Below are positions 1 to 7,161 of a stretch of DNA of 64,000 bases, piece by piece (within the stretch, counting starts at the first letter, position 1; each line of letters opens with the position of its first letter). The stretch covers positions 62,001 through 126,000 of the forward strand of contig JARLIM010000019.1 in assembly GCA_031291725.1 (NCBI GenBank), read 5' to 3'. Both the position numbers and the translations under genes were made by a program. The notes beneath the pieces were generated by a model that saw only the letters and a list, made by a program, of their open reading frames with translations, was not told the DNA's origin and made no database searches. This DNA is from Acetobacteraceae bacterium. GTDB lineage: Bacteria; Pseudomonadota; Alphaproteobacteria; Acetobacterales; Acetobacteraceae.

Positions 1-118
1 TTTGCACGTTCATTGTTATGCTGGAGAACAATACATTATCCCCCTCGGTGACGGTGCGCGTCCATTCCGCGTCGATCACTCGGCCTTCGGTGAGATCTTC
101 GAACCACAGTCCTGACAT
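1..118 (-). CDS. MaoC-family dehydratase/hydratase, N-terminal part (runs off the window)
   Basis: The first 39 codons of a minus-strand gene are visible. They contain WFEDLTEGRVI followed by TRTVTEGDNVLFSSITMN, which matches the start of MaoC-type (R)-specific enoyl-CoA hydratases, including the mesaconyl-CoA/methylfumaryl-CoA hydratase branch (known family pattern FEDF..G..I....RTVTE.DNVLF). An ATG at 118 is preceded by a good Shine-Dalgarno (GGAGG, 9 bases upstream). The catalytic Asp/His of the hotdog fold lie outside the window, so the exact substrate cannot be judged. It is divergent from the ABC importer operon that follows, and the two share a roughly 100-base promoter region. Confidence 0.8.
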   Translation of the reverse strand, partial: MSGLWFEDLTEGRVIDAEWTRTVTEGDNVLFSSITMNVQ

Positions 119-217
119 CTACAAGATCCTCCAAGTTGCTTTCATTTCACGAAACAATCTTGCGCAGCCCCGCGCCTTATGCAAATCAGGTGGCAAGAAG
201 AGCGAGGAGATGTCTGG

Positions 218-970
218 GTGACGCAATCCATCCTGACGACAAAGGGGCTGACGCGCGAATTCCGTGGTTTCGTGGCGGTCAATGGTGTTGATCTCGATGT
301 TGCCGAGGGGTCGATTCACGCGTTGATCGGTCCCAACGGTGCCGGCAAAACAACGTGTTTTAACCTGCTGACCAAGTTTTTGACGCCCACGCGTGGCACC
401 ATCGAATACAAGGGGCGCGACATCACCAGCATGAAGCCTGCCGATGTGGCGCGGCGTGGTTTGGTGCGCAGTTTTCAGATTTCGGCGGTGTTTCCGCATC
501 TGACGGCGATGGAAAACGTGCGTGTGGCGCTGCAGCGCGCACGAGGTGATAATTTCGATTTCTGGCGTCCTGAATCGGCCCTGTACGACTTCCACGATCG
601 CGCCGAAGGGCTGCTGGAAGATGTCGGCTTGTCCGAATACAGCGACACACCGGCCGGACTGCTGTCCTATGGCCGCAAGCGCGCTCTGGAAATTGCCACG
701 ACGTTGGCGCTGGAGCCGCAAATGATGCTGCTCGATGAGCCCACCGCGGGCATGACGCATGAGGATGTGGAGCGCACCGTTGCCCTTATTCGCCGTATCC
801 GTAAGGGGCGGACGATTCTGATGGTGGAGCACAATCTCTCGGTCGTTGAGGGGCTGTGCGATAAAATCACGGTGCTGACGCGCGGTCGGGTGCTGGCCGA
901 AGGCGATTACGCCACGGTGTCGGCGCATCCTGAAGTGATCGCTGCTTATCTGGGGACTGAACATGGCTGA
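218..970 (+). CDS. Branched-chain amino acid/amide-type ABC transporter ATP-binding protein (LivG-like)
   Basis: First gene of a six-gene importer operon; one of two cytoplasmic ATPases driving uptake through the LivH/LivM-type permeases. Visible motifs: Walker A GPNGAGKTT (about residues 38-46), LivG-style signature LSYGRKRALEIA, Walker B MMLLDEPTAGM and H-loop VEHN. I chose the GTG at 218 because GAGGAG lies 8 bases upstream; an in-frame ATG at 179 would add 13 residues but has no ribosome binding site. At 250 residues it has the normal LivG length. The stop overlaps the next ATPase gene by 8 bases. The transported substrate cannot be told from the ATPase. Confidence 0.93.
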   Translation: MTQSILTTKGLTREFRGFVAVNGVDLDVAEGSIHALIGPNGAGKTTCFNLLTKFLTPTRGTIEYKGRDITSMKPADVARRGLVRSFQISAVFPHLTAMENVRVALQRARGDNFDFWRPESALYDFHDRAEGLLEDVGLSEYSDTPAGLLSYGRKRALEIATTLALEPQMMLLDEPTAGMTHEDVERTVALIRRIRKGRTILMVEHNLSVVEGLCDKITVLTRGRVLAEGDYATVSAHPEVIAAYLGTEHG

Positions 971-1667
971 CACCATGCTGGAAGTGCGTGGCCTGAACGC
1001 GTGGTATGGCGAGAGCCACATTCTGCACGGCGTTGATTTCGACGTGAAGGAGGGCGAGGTCGTCACCCTGCTCGGCCGCAATGGCGCGGGCAAGACGACG
1101 ACGATGAAGTCGATCATGGGCTTGGTCGGACAGCGGGCCGGCTCGGTGAAGTTCAAGGGCACCGAAACCGTTGATCTGCGCTCGGACAGGATCGCCCATC
1201 TCGGCATCGCCATCTGCCCGGAAGAGCGCGGCATTTTTGCCAGTCTGAACGTGACGGAAAACCTGATGCTGCCGCCGATTGTCGCCCCCGGTGGGCTTTC
1301 GGTGGCTGAAATCCATGACCTGTTCCCGAATTTGAAGGAACGCGCGGGCAGCCAGGGCACCAAATTATCCGGCGGTGAGCAGCAAATGCTCGCCATTGGC
1401 CGTATTCTGCGCACTGGGGCCAAGTTGTTGCTGCTCGATGAACCCACCGAAGGCCTCGCCCCGGTGATCGTGCAGCAGATCGGCCGTACCATTCGTGCCA
1501 TCAAGGAACGGGGCTTCACGGTGCTGCTGGTCGAACAGAATTTTCACTTCGCCGCCACCGTCGCCGACCGTCATTATGTGATGGATCACGGCGTGGTCGT
1601 CGACCAGATCAAGAATTCCGAGTTGGCTTCCAATATGGAGAAGCTGCACGACTATCTCGGCGTATAA
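963..1667 (+). CDS. Branched-chain amino acid/amide-type ABC transporter ATP-binding protein (LivF-like)
   Basis: Second ATPase of the importer (234 residues). Walker A GRNGAGKTT at residues 38-46, signature LSGGEQQMLAIGR, Walker B LLLLDEPTEGL. The switch residue is Gln (VEQN) rather than His, as is normal for LivF. The ATG at 963 lies inside the end of the upstream ATPase gene, giving an 8-base overlap that suggests translational coupling. It should pair with the LivG-like protein at the cytoplasmic face of the permease dimer. It is followed by a 58-base gap and then the binding-protein genes. Confidence 0.94.
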   Translation: MADTMLEVRGLNAWYGESHILHGVDFDVKEGEVVTLLGRNGAGKTTTMKSIMGLVGQRAGSVKFKGTETVDLRSDRIAHLGIAICPEERGIFASLNVTENLMLPPIVAPGGLSVAEIHDLFPNLKERAGSQGTKLSGGEQQMLAIGRILRTGAKLLLLDEPTEGLAPVIVQQIGRTIRAIKERGFTVLLVEQNFHFAATVADRHYVMDHGVVVDQIKNSELASNMEKLHDYLGV

Positions 1668-1725
1668 ACCAGCAACAACCGGCCGACCCCCCCCCAATAC
1701 AGGCCGGGCTCAGGGAGAAAAACAG

Positions 1726-2952
1726 ATGCATATCAATCGCCGTGCCCTGCTTGGAACCGCCGCAGCTGCGGCTGCAACATCGCTGCCGTTGGTGCGCGCG
1801 CGCGCCGAAGCACCGAGCCTGAAAATCGGTGTGCTGACCGATCTCTCCGGCCCTTACAAGGATCTCGCGGGTCCGCAGGCCATTCAGGCCGTCTATCAGG
1901 CGCTGGAGGATTACGGTGCGGCCGCCAAGGGGCTCAAGGTTGAAGTGATCTCTGCTGATCACCAGAACAAGCCCGATGTCGGTGCCGGCATTGCGCGCCA
2001 ATGGTATGACCGCGAGGGCGTGGACATCATTGTCGAAGTCGCCAATTCCGGCGTGGCGTTGGCGGTGGCCGGCGTGGCGAAGGAAAAGAACAAGGTCTAC
2101 ATCAACTCGGGTGCCGCGACCTCGGATCTGACCGGGGCGAACTGCAACGGCAACACCATCCATTGGGCCTACGACACCTATATGCTGGCCAAGTCCACCG
2201 GTGGTGCGCTGGCCAAGGCGGGTGGCGATAGCTGGTTCTTCATCACCGCCGACTACGCCTTCGGTCACGCCCTGCAACGCGATACGACGGGCTTCATCGA
2301 AGCCAGCGGCGGCAAGGTGGTTGGCAGCATCGCCTATCCTTTCCCAGGCACCACCGATTTCTCGTCGATGCTGCTGCAGGCGCAGAATTCGGGTGCCAAG
2401 GTGCTTGGTATTTCCAATGCGGGCACCGACACGATCAACACCATCAAACAGGCCAAGGAATTCGGCATCACGATGACGTTGGCCGGTCTGCTGCTGTTCA
2501 TCTCCGACGTGCATGCGCTTGGGTTGGAGACGGCACAGGGCATTGTGCTGACGGACAGCTTCTATTGGGACATGAACGACCGCACCCGCGCCTTCTCGGC
2601 CCGTTTGCAGAAGAAATTCCCGTCTGGCCGTCCCACGATGGTCGATGCGGGTGTGTATTCCTCGACGCTGCATTGGCTGAAAGTGGCGGGCGATGCGGGG
2701 GTGCCCTTCATGAAGGGCAGTGGCACCGAGGTTGTGGCGCGCCTGAAGGCGATGCCAACCGACGACGATTGCTTTGGCCAGGGCATCATCCGGGCCGATG
2801 GTCGTAAAATTCACCCGAGCTATCTGTGGAAGATCAAAAAGCCATCTGAAAGCAAGGGGCCGTGGGACTATTATGCCCCGGTATCGTTCACCCCGGCCGA
2901 TCAGGCGTTCCGCCCCTTGGCTGCTGGTGGTTGCCCGCTGGTGAAAGCCTAA
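1726..2952 (+). CDS. ABC transporter substrate-binding protein, LivK-like, paralog 1
   Basis: Periplasmic binding protein of 408 residues. The N-terminus MHINRRALLGTAAAAAATSL is a twin-arginine-type signal ending near ARAEA. The mature part starts LKIGVLTDLSGPYKDL, the usual opening of Peripla_BP_6/LivK-type proteins, with HQNKPDVGAGIARQWYD and NSGVALAVAGVAKEKNKV further on. GGGAG lies upstream of the ATG. It shares long identical stretches with the next gene, so the pair is a tandem duplication. The ligand is unknown: the GIARQWYD...PNSGVA type is common in uncharacterised alphaproteobacterial importers for amino acids, amides or aromatic acids. Confidence 0.92.
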   Translation: MHINRRALLGTAAAAAATSLPLVRARAEAPSLKIGVLTDLSGPYKDLAGPQAIQAVYQALEDYGAAAKGLKVEVISADHQNKPDVGAGIARQWYDREGVDIIVEVANSGVALAVAGVAKEKNKVYINSGAATSDLTGANCNGNTIHWAYDTYMLAKSTGGALAKAGGDSWFFITADYAFGHALQRDTTGFIEASGGKVVGSIAYPFPGTTDFSSMLLQAQNSGAKVLGISNAGTDTINTIKQAKEFGITMTLAGLLLFISDVHALGLETAQGIVLTDSFYWDMNDRTRAFSARLQKKFPSGRPTMVDAGVYSSTLHWLKVAGDAGVPFMKGSGTEVVARLKAMPTDDDCFGQGIIRADGRKIHPSYLWKIKKPSESKGPWDYYAPVSFTPADQAFRPLAAGGCPLVKA

Positions 2953-2987
2953 CCTAAAACAACTGATTGAAATCAGGGAGAATGTTC

Positions 2988-4217
2988 ATGGAAATCTCGC
3001 GTCGCTCACTGCTCGGCTCGGCTGCCCTGGGCACCGCCGCTGCCGCGCTGCCGCTGTCCCGTGCGCGTGCACAGGCCAAGCCGGTGATCAAGATCGGTGT
3101 GCTCAACGACCAATCCGGCCCGTATCGCGACACCGGCGGCCTGACTTCGGTGGAATGCGCCAAGATGGCGGTGGCTGAATTCAGTGCGCAGATGAGCGGC
3201 TACACGGTGGAAGTGCTCTCGGCCGACCATCAGAACAAGCCGGATGTGGGCGCGGGCATCGCCCGGCAATGGTATGATCAGGGCGTTGATCTGATCCTGG
3301 ACGTACCGAATTCCGGTGTGGCGCTGGCCGTGGCCGGCGTGGCCAAGGAGAAGAACAAGGTTCACGTCAATTCCGGCGCCGCCACGTCAGACCTGACCGG
3401 CCCCGCCTGCAACGGCAACATCATCCAGTGGACCTATGACACCTGGATGCTCGCCCAATCCACCGGCGGTGCGACGGTGAAGGCTGGTGGTGACACCTGG
3501 TATTTCATCACCGCTGACTACACCTTCGGTCACAAGCTGGAGAGCGACACGACGACGCTGATCAAAGCCGCGCATGGCTCGGTGAAAGGCTCGTCGAGCT
3601 ATCCATTCCCGGGCACGACCGATTTCTCGTCCTATCTGCTGCAGGCGCAGAATTCGGGTGCGAAGGTGCTGGGGTTGGCCAATGCCGGTGGCGACACCAT
3701 CAACTCGATCAAGCAGGCCAAGGAATTCGGCCTGACGATGGATATCGCGGCCCTGCTGATGTTCATCACCGACGTCAACGCACTCGGCCTTGAAGTCGCG
3801 CAAGGGTTGCACCTGACGGAGAGCTTCTACTGGGATATGAACGACCGCACCCGCGCCTTCACCAAGCGCCTGCTGCCGCGTTCGCCGGATAATTATCCGA
3901 ACATGGACCATGCGGGTGTTTACGCCAGTGCGCTGCACTACATGAAGACGGTCAATAAAATGGGTGTGGCCGCGGCGAGGGCCGATGGCAAAGCGGCCGT
4001 TGCGGCGATGAAGGCACTGCCGACAGAGGATGATTGCTTCGGTAAGGGCAGCATCCGCGCCGATGGGCGTGGCATGTTCCACTCTTACCTCTTCCAAGTG
4101 AAGAAGCCGTCGGAGAGCAAGGGCAAGTGGGATTACTACAAGCTGGTGCAGGATTCCGATCCGGAACACGCCTGGCGTCCGCTGGCGGATGGTCATTGCC
4201 CGCTGATCAAGTCCTGA
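2988..4217 (+). CDS. ABC transporter substrate-binding protein, LivK-like, paralog 2
   Basis: Second periplasmic binding protein (409 residues), clearly homologous to the one just upstream across its whole length (for example HQNKPDVGAGIARQWYD, TEDDCFGKGSIRADGR, FHSYLFQVKKPSESKG). It also has a twin-arginine-type leader (MEISRRSLLGSAALG, cleavage near AQA). I start it at the ATG at 2988 because CAGGGAG is 7 bases upstream; earlier in-frame ATGs at 2967 and 2982 are less well placed. Two binding proteins feeding one permease pair suggests a widened ligand range. A GC-rich hairpin follows its stop codon, before the permease genes. Confidence 0.92.
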   Translation: MEISRRSLLGSAALGTAAAALPLSRARAQAKPVIKIGVLNDQSGPYRDTGGLTSVECAKMAVAEFSAQMSGYTVEVLSADHQNKPDVGAGIARQWYDQGVDLILDVPNSGVALAVAGVAKEKNKVHVNSGAATSDLTGPACNGNIIQWTYDTWMLAQSTGGATVKAGGDTWYFITADYTFGHKLESDTTTLIKAAHGSVKGSSSYPFPGTTDFSSYLLQAQNSGAKVLGLANAGGDTINSIKQAKEFGLTMDIAALLMFITDVNALGLEVAQGLHLTESFYWDMNDRTRAFTKRLLPRSPDNYPNMDHAGVYASALHYMKTVNKMGVAAARADGKAAVAAMKALPTEDDCFGKGSIRADGRGMFHSYLFQVKKPSESKGKWDYYKLVQDSDPEHAWRPLADGHCPLIKS

Positions 4218-4231
4218 TCTGCTTATGAAAT

Positions 4232-4256
4232 CTCCCGGAGCGCGGGGCTCCGGGAG
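4232..4256 (+). terminator. Hairpin between binding-protein and permease genes
   Basis: A perfect 9-bp inverted repeat (CTCCCGGAG and CTCCGGGAG) with a 7-base loop lies in the gap between the second binding-protein gene and the livH-like gene. There is no T-run, so it is more likely an attenuator or mRNA-stabilising hairpin than a full terminator. In many importer operons such a structure keeps binding-protein mRNA in excess over permease mRNA. Its right arm also contains the GGGAG that could serve the TTG at 4266. Confidence 0.5.
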
Positions 4257-4280
4257 CCATTCCAGTTGGATGATTGCCTT

Positions 4281-5168
4281 ATGCTGATGGTGTTCGGATA
4301 CAACCTCGGCCCGATCCTCGGGCAAGGCGTGCTCGGTGTGGTCAATGGTGCGTTCTACGCGCTGTTGTCTCTTGGGTTGGCCGTGATCTTTGGCCTGCTC
4401 AACATCATCAACTTCGCCCATGGCGCGCTCTATATGCTGGGTGCCGTGGTGGCGTGGTTCCTGCTGAACTATCTCGGCATAGGGTATTGGCCCAGCCTGT
4501 TCATCGCGCCGGTGATTGTTGGAGCGTTCGGCGTGCTGCTCGAACGCACGATGATCAGCAAACTCTACAAACTCGATCACCTCTATGGCCTGCTGCTCAC
4601 CTTCGGCATCGCGCTGATCGTGGAAGGCTTGGCGCGCAACCAGTTCGGCTCCTCCGGCCTGCCCTATTCGGTGCCGGAATCGCTGCGCGGGGCGACGCGA
4701 TTGGGCTTCATGATCATGCCGACCTATCGCCTTTGGGTTGTGGTGGCGTCGTTCGTTATTTGTATCACCACGTGGCTGGTGCTGGAGAAAACCCCCATCG
4801 GCGCCACGCTGCGGGCGGCGACGGAGAATGCGGCACTGGTGCAGAGCTTTGGCGTCAACGTGCCGCGTTTGGTCATGCTGACCTATGGCGCGGGCGTGGC
4901 GCTGGCGGCGTTGGCCGGGGTGATGGCGGCGCCAGTCTATTCGGTGAACCCCAATATGGGCTCTGATGTGATCATCGTGGTGTTTGCCGTGGTGGTGATC
5001 GGCGGCATGGGCTCCATCCTCGGCTCGATCCTGACGGGCTTTGGATTGGGCTTGCTGGAAGGTTTCACCAAGTTTCTCTACCCCGAGGCGTCGGGTGTGG
5101 TTGTTTTCGTGCTGATGATCGTGGTGCTGCTCACCCGTCCGGCCGGTCTGTTCGGAAAGGCGAGCTGA
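4281..5168 (+). CDS. Branched-chain amino acid/amide-type ABC transporter permease (LivH-like)
   Basis: Inner-membrane permease of about 295 residues with several hydrophobic helices and the LivH hallmark NGAFYALLSLGLAVIFGLLNIINFAHGALYM (quoted in parts: NGAFYALLSLG, INFAHG). A second diagnostic stretch, GGMGSILGSILTG, sits near the C-terminus. The start is uncertain: ATG at 4281 is used here, but TTG at 4266 has a GGGAG 9 bases upstream and would add five residues. The gene ends one base before the LivM-like gene, so the two permeases are translated together. Confidence 0.92.
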   Translation: MLMVFGYNLGPILGQGVLGVVNGAFYALLSLGLAVIFGLLNIINFAHGALYMLGAVVAWFLLNYLGIGYWPSLFIAPVIVGAFGVLLERTMISKLYKLDHLYGLLLTFGIALIVEGLARNQFGSSGLPYSVPESLRGATRLGFMIMPTYRLWVVVASFVICITTWLVLEKTPIGATLRAATENAALVQSFGVNVPRLVMLTYGAGVALAALAGVMAAPVYSVNPNMGSDVIIVVFAVVVIGGMGSILGSILTGFGLGLLEGFTKFLYPEASGVVVFVLMIVVLLTRPAGLFGKAS

Positions 5169-5169
5169 T

Positions 5170-6114
5170 ATGAACACGACGATTTGGGGATTTTCCCGTC
5201 CGCAAGTGGTGGCCCTGCTGGTGATGATCGCGCTGTTCGTGGTCGCGCCAATGGTGGTCTATCCGGTGTTTCTGATGAAGGTGCTGTGCTTTGCGCTGTT
5301 CGCGTGTGCCTTCAATCTGCTGATTGGTTATGCCGGGCTGCTCTCGTTCGGCCATTCCGCTTATTTCGGCATGGGCTGCTATCTGGCGGCTTACGGGGCC
5401 AAGCATTGGGGATTGTCGGCGGAGTTGTGCGTGCTGCTGGGTGGATCGGTGGCGGCGGTGATGGGGCTGGTGTTCGGTGCCATCGCGATCCGGCGTCAGG
5501 GCATCTATTTCTCGATGATCACCCTGGCCTTGGCACAGTTTACCTATTTTATCTGCACGCAGATGTCGTTTACCGGGGGTGAAGACGGCATTCAGCAGGT
5601 GCCGCGTCCGGCAGTGTTGGGCTTGCTGCCGTTGGACAATGACATGGCGATCTACTGGATGGTGGTCGGCGTATTCCTGCTCGGCTTCTTCGGCATTTTC
5701 CGCATCATCCATTCGCCGTTCGGCCAAGTGCTCAAGGCGATCCGCGAGAATGAGCAGCGGGCGATCTCGTTGGGCTATCGGGTGGAGCAATACAAGCTGA
5801 TGGCCTTCGTGCTCTCCACCTTCATCGCCGGCGCTGCGGGCGGTATGAAGTCTCTGGTGTTCGGCATTGCCACGCTGTCTGACGTCACGTGGCAGGCTTC
5901 CGGCACCATCGTGCTGACGACGCTGCTCGGCGGCCTGGGCACGATCTTCGGCCCGGTGGTGGGCGCGGTGATCGTCAACACGCTGGAATTCTACCTCGCC
6001 CCGTTCGGATCCTGGGTGACGATCACCCAAGGCGTGATCTTCGTGGCCTGCGTGATGGTGTTCCGTCGCGGCGTGATCGGTGAGCTGGGGGCGAAGCTGA
6101 AGGTGGCTCTGTGA
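5170..6114 (+). CDS. Branched-chain amino acid/amide-type ABC transporter permease (LivM-like)
   Basis: Partner permease of 314 residues. It contains GYAGLLSFGHSAYFGMGCY and IRRQGIYFSMITLALAQ, both typical of LivM, and the EAA-like loop IRENEQRAISLGY that contacts the ATPases. C-terminal GGLGTIFGPVVGAV is also characteristic. The ATG follows the LivH-like stop by one base. It completes the order ATPase-ATPase-binding protein-binding protein-permease-permease. Two terminator-like hairpins follow it. Confidence 0.93.
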   Translation: MNTTIWGFSRPQVVALLVMIALFVVAPMVVYPVFLMKVLCFALFACAFNLLIGYAGLLSFGHSAYFGMGCYLAAYGAKHWGLSAELCVLLGGSVAAVMGLVFGAIAIRRQGIYFSMITLALAQFTYFICTQMSFTGGEDGIQQVPRPAVLGLLPLDNDMAIYWMVVGVFLLGFFGIFRIIHSPFGQVLKAIRENEQRAISLGYRVEQYKLMAFVLSTFIAGAAGGMKSLVFGIATLSDVTWQASGTIVLTTLLGGLGTIFGPVVGAVIVNTLEFYLAPFGSWVTITQGVIFVACVMVFRRGVIGELGAKLKVAL

Positions 6115-6162
6115 GCGTTTGAGGGCGGCATAGAGGCGGGTCGTGCACCCGCCCTACGAGAA

Positions 6163-6184
6163 ACGGACGCCTTTGGGCGTCCGT
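6163..6184 (+). terminator. Terminator-like hairpin after the importer operon
   Basis: ACGGACGCC and GGCGTCCGT form a perfect 9-bp stem with a 4-base loop about 50 bases after the last permease stop codon. It is preceded by AAA and followed by TG, so the T-run is weak. A second related hairpin with the same ACGGACGCC core lies about 100 bases further on. Confidence 0.55.
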
Positions 6185-6261
6185 TGTCGTATCCACCATA
6201 TGAAGCCATCGGGTAGGCCGGGTGCACGGGCCGCCGGGGCCAACGGCATAGCCCCAAAACA

Positions 6262-6289
6262 AAAACGGACGCCCGAGGGTGTCCGTTTT
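6262..6289. terminator. Bidirectional terminator between importer operon and rpmB
   Basis: An AAAACGGACGCCC / GGGTGTCCGTTTT stem (one G-T pair) with A-run on the left and T-run on the right, placed between two convergent genes. It reads as a factor-independent terminator in both directions. It shares its core with the hairpin at 6163-6184, suggesting one is a copy of the other. Confidence 0.75.
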
Positions 6290-6314
6290 CGCATCGGCCG
6301 TGTGAGGCTAAACT

Positions 6315-6620
6315 TTAGGCAGCGGTTTTGGCGGCCTTTTTGGCAGCGGCCTTCACGATGCGACGCTTCATTTCGCGCGCTTCGGAGGTCAGCTTGCTGT
6401 TCGGCGTGCTGAGCAGATAGGCGTCGATACCGCCATTGTGTTCCACCGTGCGGATACCTCGGGTGGACAGGCGCATCGTCACGCTGCTGCCGAGAATGTC
6501 GGACAGCATCGACGAGACCTGAATGTTCGGCAGGAACCGACGACGGGTCTTGTTGTTGGCGTGGCTGACATTGTTGCCAGAGAGCACACCCTTGCCCGTA
6601 ATTTCGCAGCGGCGGGACAT
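6315..6620 (-). CDS. rpmB: 50S ribosomal protein L28
   Basis: 101-residue basic protein starting [20 protein letters not shown], which is the conserved L28 opening, then [12 protein letters not shown] and [18 protein letters not shown]. The C-terminus is an Ala/Lys-rich tail typical of alphaproteobacterial L28. I start it at the ATG at 6620, where AGGAAG lies 6 bases upstream; the open frame continues upstream but has no L28 similarity. It is a component of the large ribosomal subunit. Only one N-terminal Cys is visible, so it is the zinc-independent (C-minus) form. Confidence 0.97.
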   Translation of the reverse strand: MSRRCEITGKGVLSGNNVSHANNKTRRRFLPNIQVSSMLSDILGSSVTMRLSTRGIRTVEHNGGIDAYLLSTPNSKLTSEAREMKRRIVKAAAKKAAKTAA

Positions 6621-6745
6621 CGAGAACTTCCTTGATCGACACGGGCGCACCACGGCTGCGGGCACCGGAAAAATTATCAGGCGCGGGTTATGTCCAAATC
6701 CCCCAGCCGCGTCAAGGCGCATAGGGAATAGGGGACATGTTTTGC

Positions 6746-7012
6746 TCAGTGATTATGGTCTTCGTGGCCGTCTTCCTGGCCCCGGAACTCACCGGCACGC
6801 ACGCTTTCGATGGCGTTGTGCAAAACGTTGATGATCGACTCGTCTTCCATCGCCCGCGTCAGCATGCCCAGAGCCCCGCCGAGCAGGGCGGATGCGACGG
6901 CGATGGACGAGATATTCTGACCGATCATGAACTCGATGGCCTTATCGACCACGGCGCCCGCGTGGCTGAGATCGGCAGGGGCGCCGGGGAGTGCGGCTTC
7001 GGATTCGCTCAT
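6746..7012 (-). CDS. Small conserved-looking protein of unknown function
   Basis: 88 residues from an ATG at 7012. The N-terminus is acidic ([10 protein letters not shown]), the middle has a moderately hydrophobic stretch ([16 protein letters not shown]), and the C-terminus is acidic and His-rich ([11 protein letters not shown]). No family recognised. It lies upstream of rpmB on the same strand, 125 bases away, and could be co-transcribed. Codon use and frame look genuine, but no strong ribosome binding site is visible. The His-rich tail may bind metal, which is only a guess. Confidence 0.6.
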   Translation of the reverse strand: MSESEAALPGAPADLSHAGAVVDKAIEFMIGQNISSIAVASALLGGALGMLTRAMEDESIINVLHNAIESVRAGEFRGQEDGHEDHNH

Positions 7013-7063
7013 CGGTTCAGGTCTTTCGTTGGTTATCGGTGGGTGTTGTTGAAAACCTATCGC

Positions 7064-7151
7064 CGTCATTGCGCGCGAAGTGAAGCAATCCATCGAGACC
7101 CAAGGCGGACATTCGGTGGTTTGCTTCGTCGCGGTACTCCTTGCAATGACG
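7064..7151. repeat. 88-bp inverted-repeat element with CGTCATTG/CAATGACG ends
   Basis: The ends CGTCATTG and CAATGACG are perfect 8-bp inverted repeats. Inside, GCGCGAAGTGAAGCAA on the left opposes TTGCTTCGTCGCG on the right, so the unit folds into a long imperfect hairpin. Related units occur at 10180-10503, 34672-34717 and (one end only) 57690-57697. It fills the gap between the small protein gene and the ABC exporter gene. It looks like a REP/palindromic repeat of the type common in Alphaproteobacteria. Confidence 0.7.
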
Positions 7152-7161
7152 TGCAGCGGGG

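Noticed and set aside
119-1519. 466-codon minus-strand open frame opposite the two Liv ATPase genes
   Set aside because: Shadow of two unmistakable ABC ATPases; composition is Arg/Ser-rich with no domain.
3387-5177. 596-codon minus-strand open frame with His/Gln-rich translation
   Set aside because: Lies opposite the binding protein and LivH permease genes; the His/Gln bias is what antisense GC-rich codons give.
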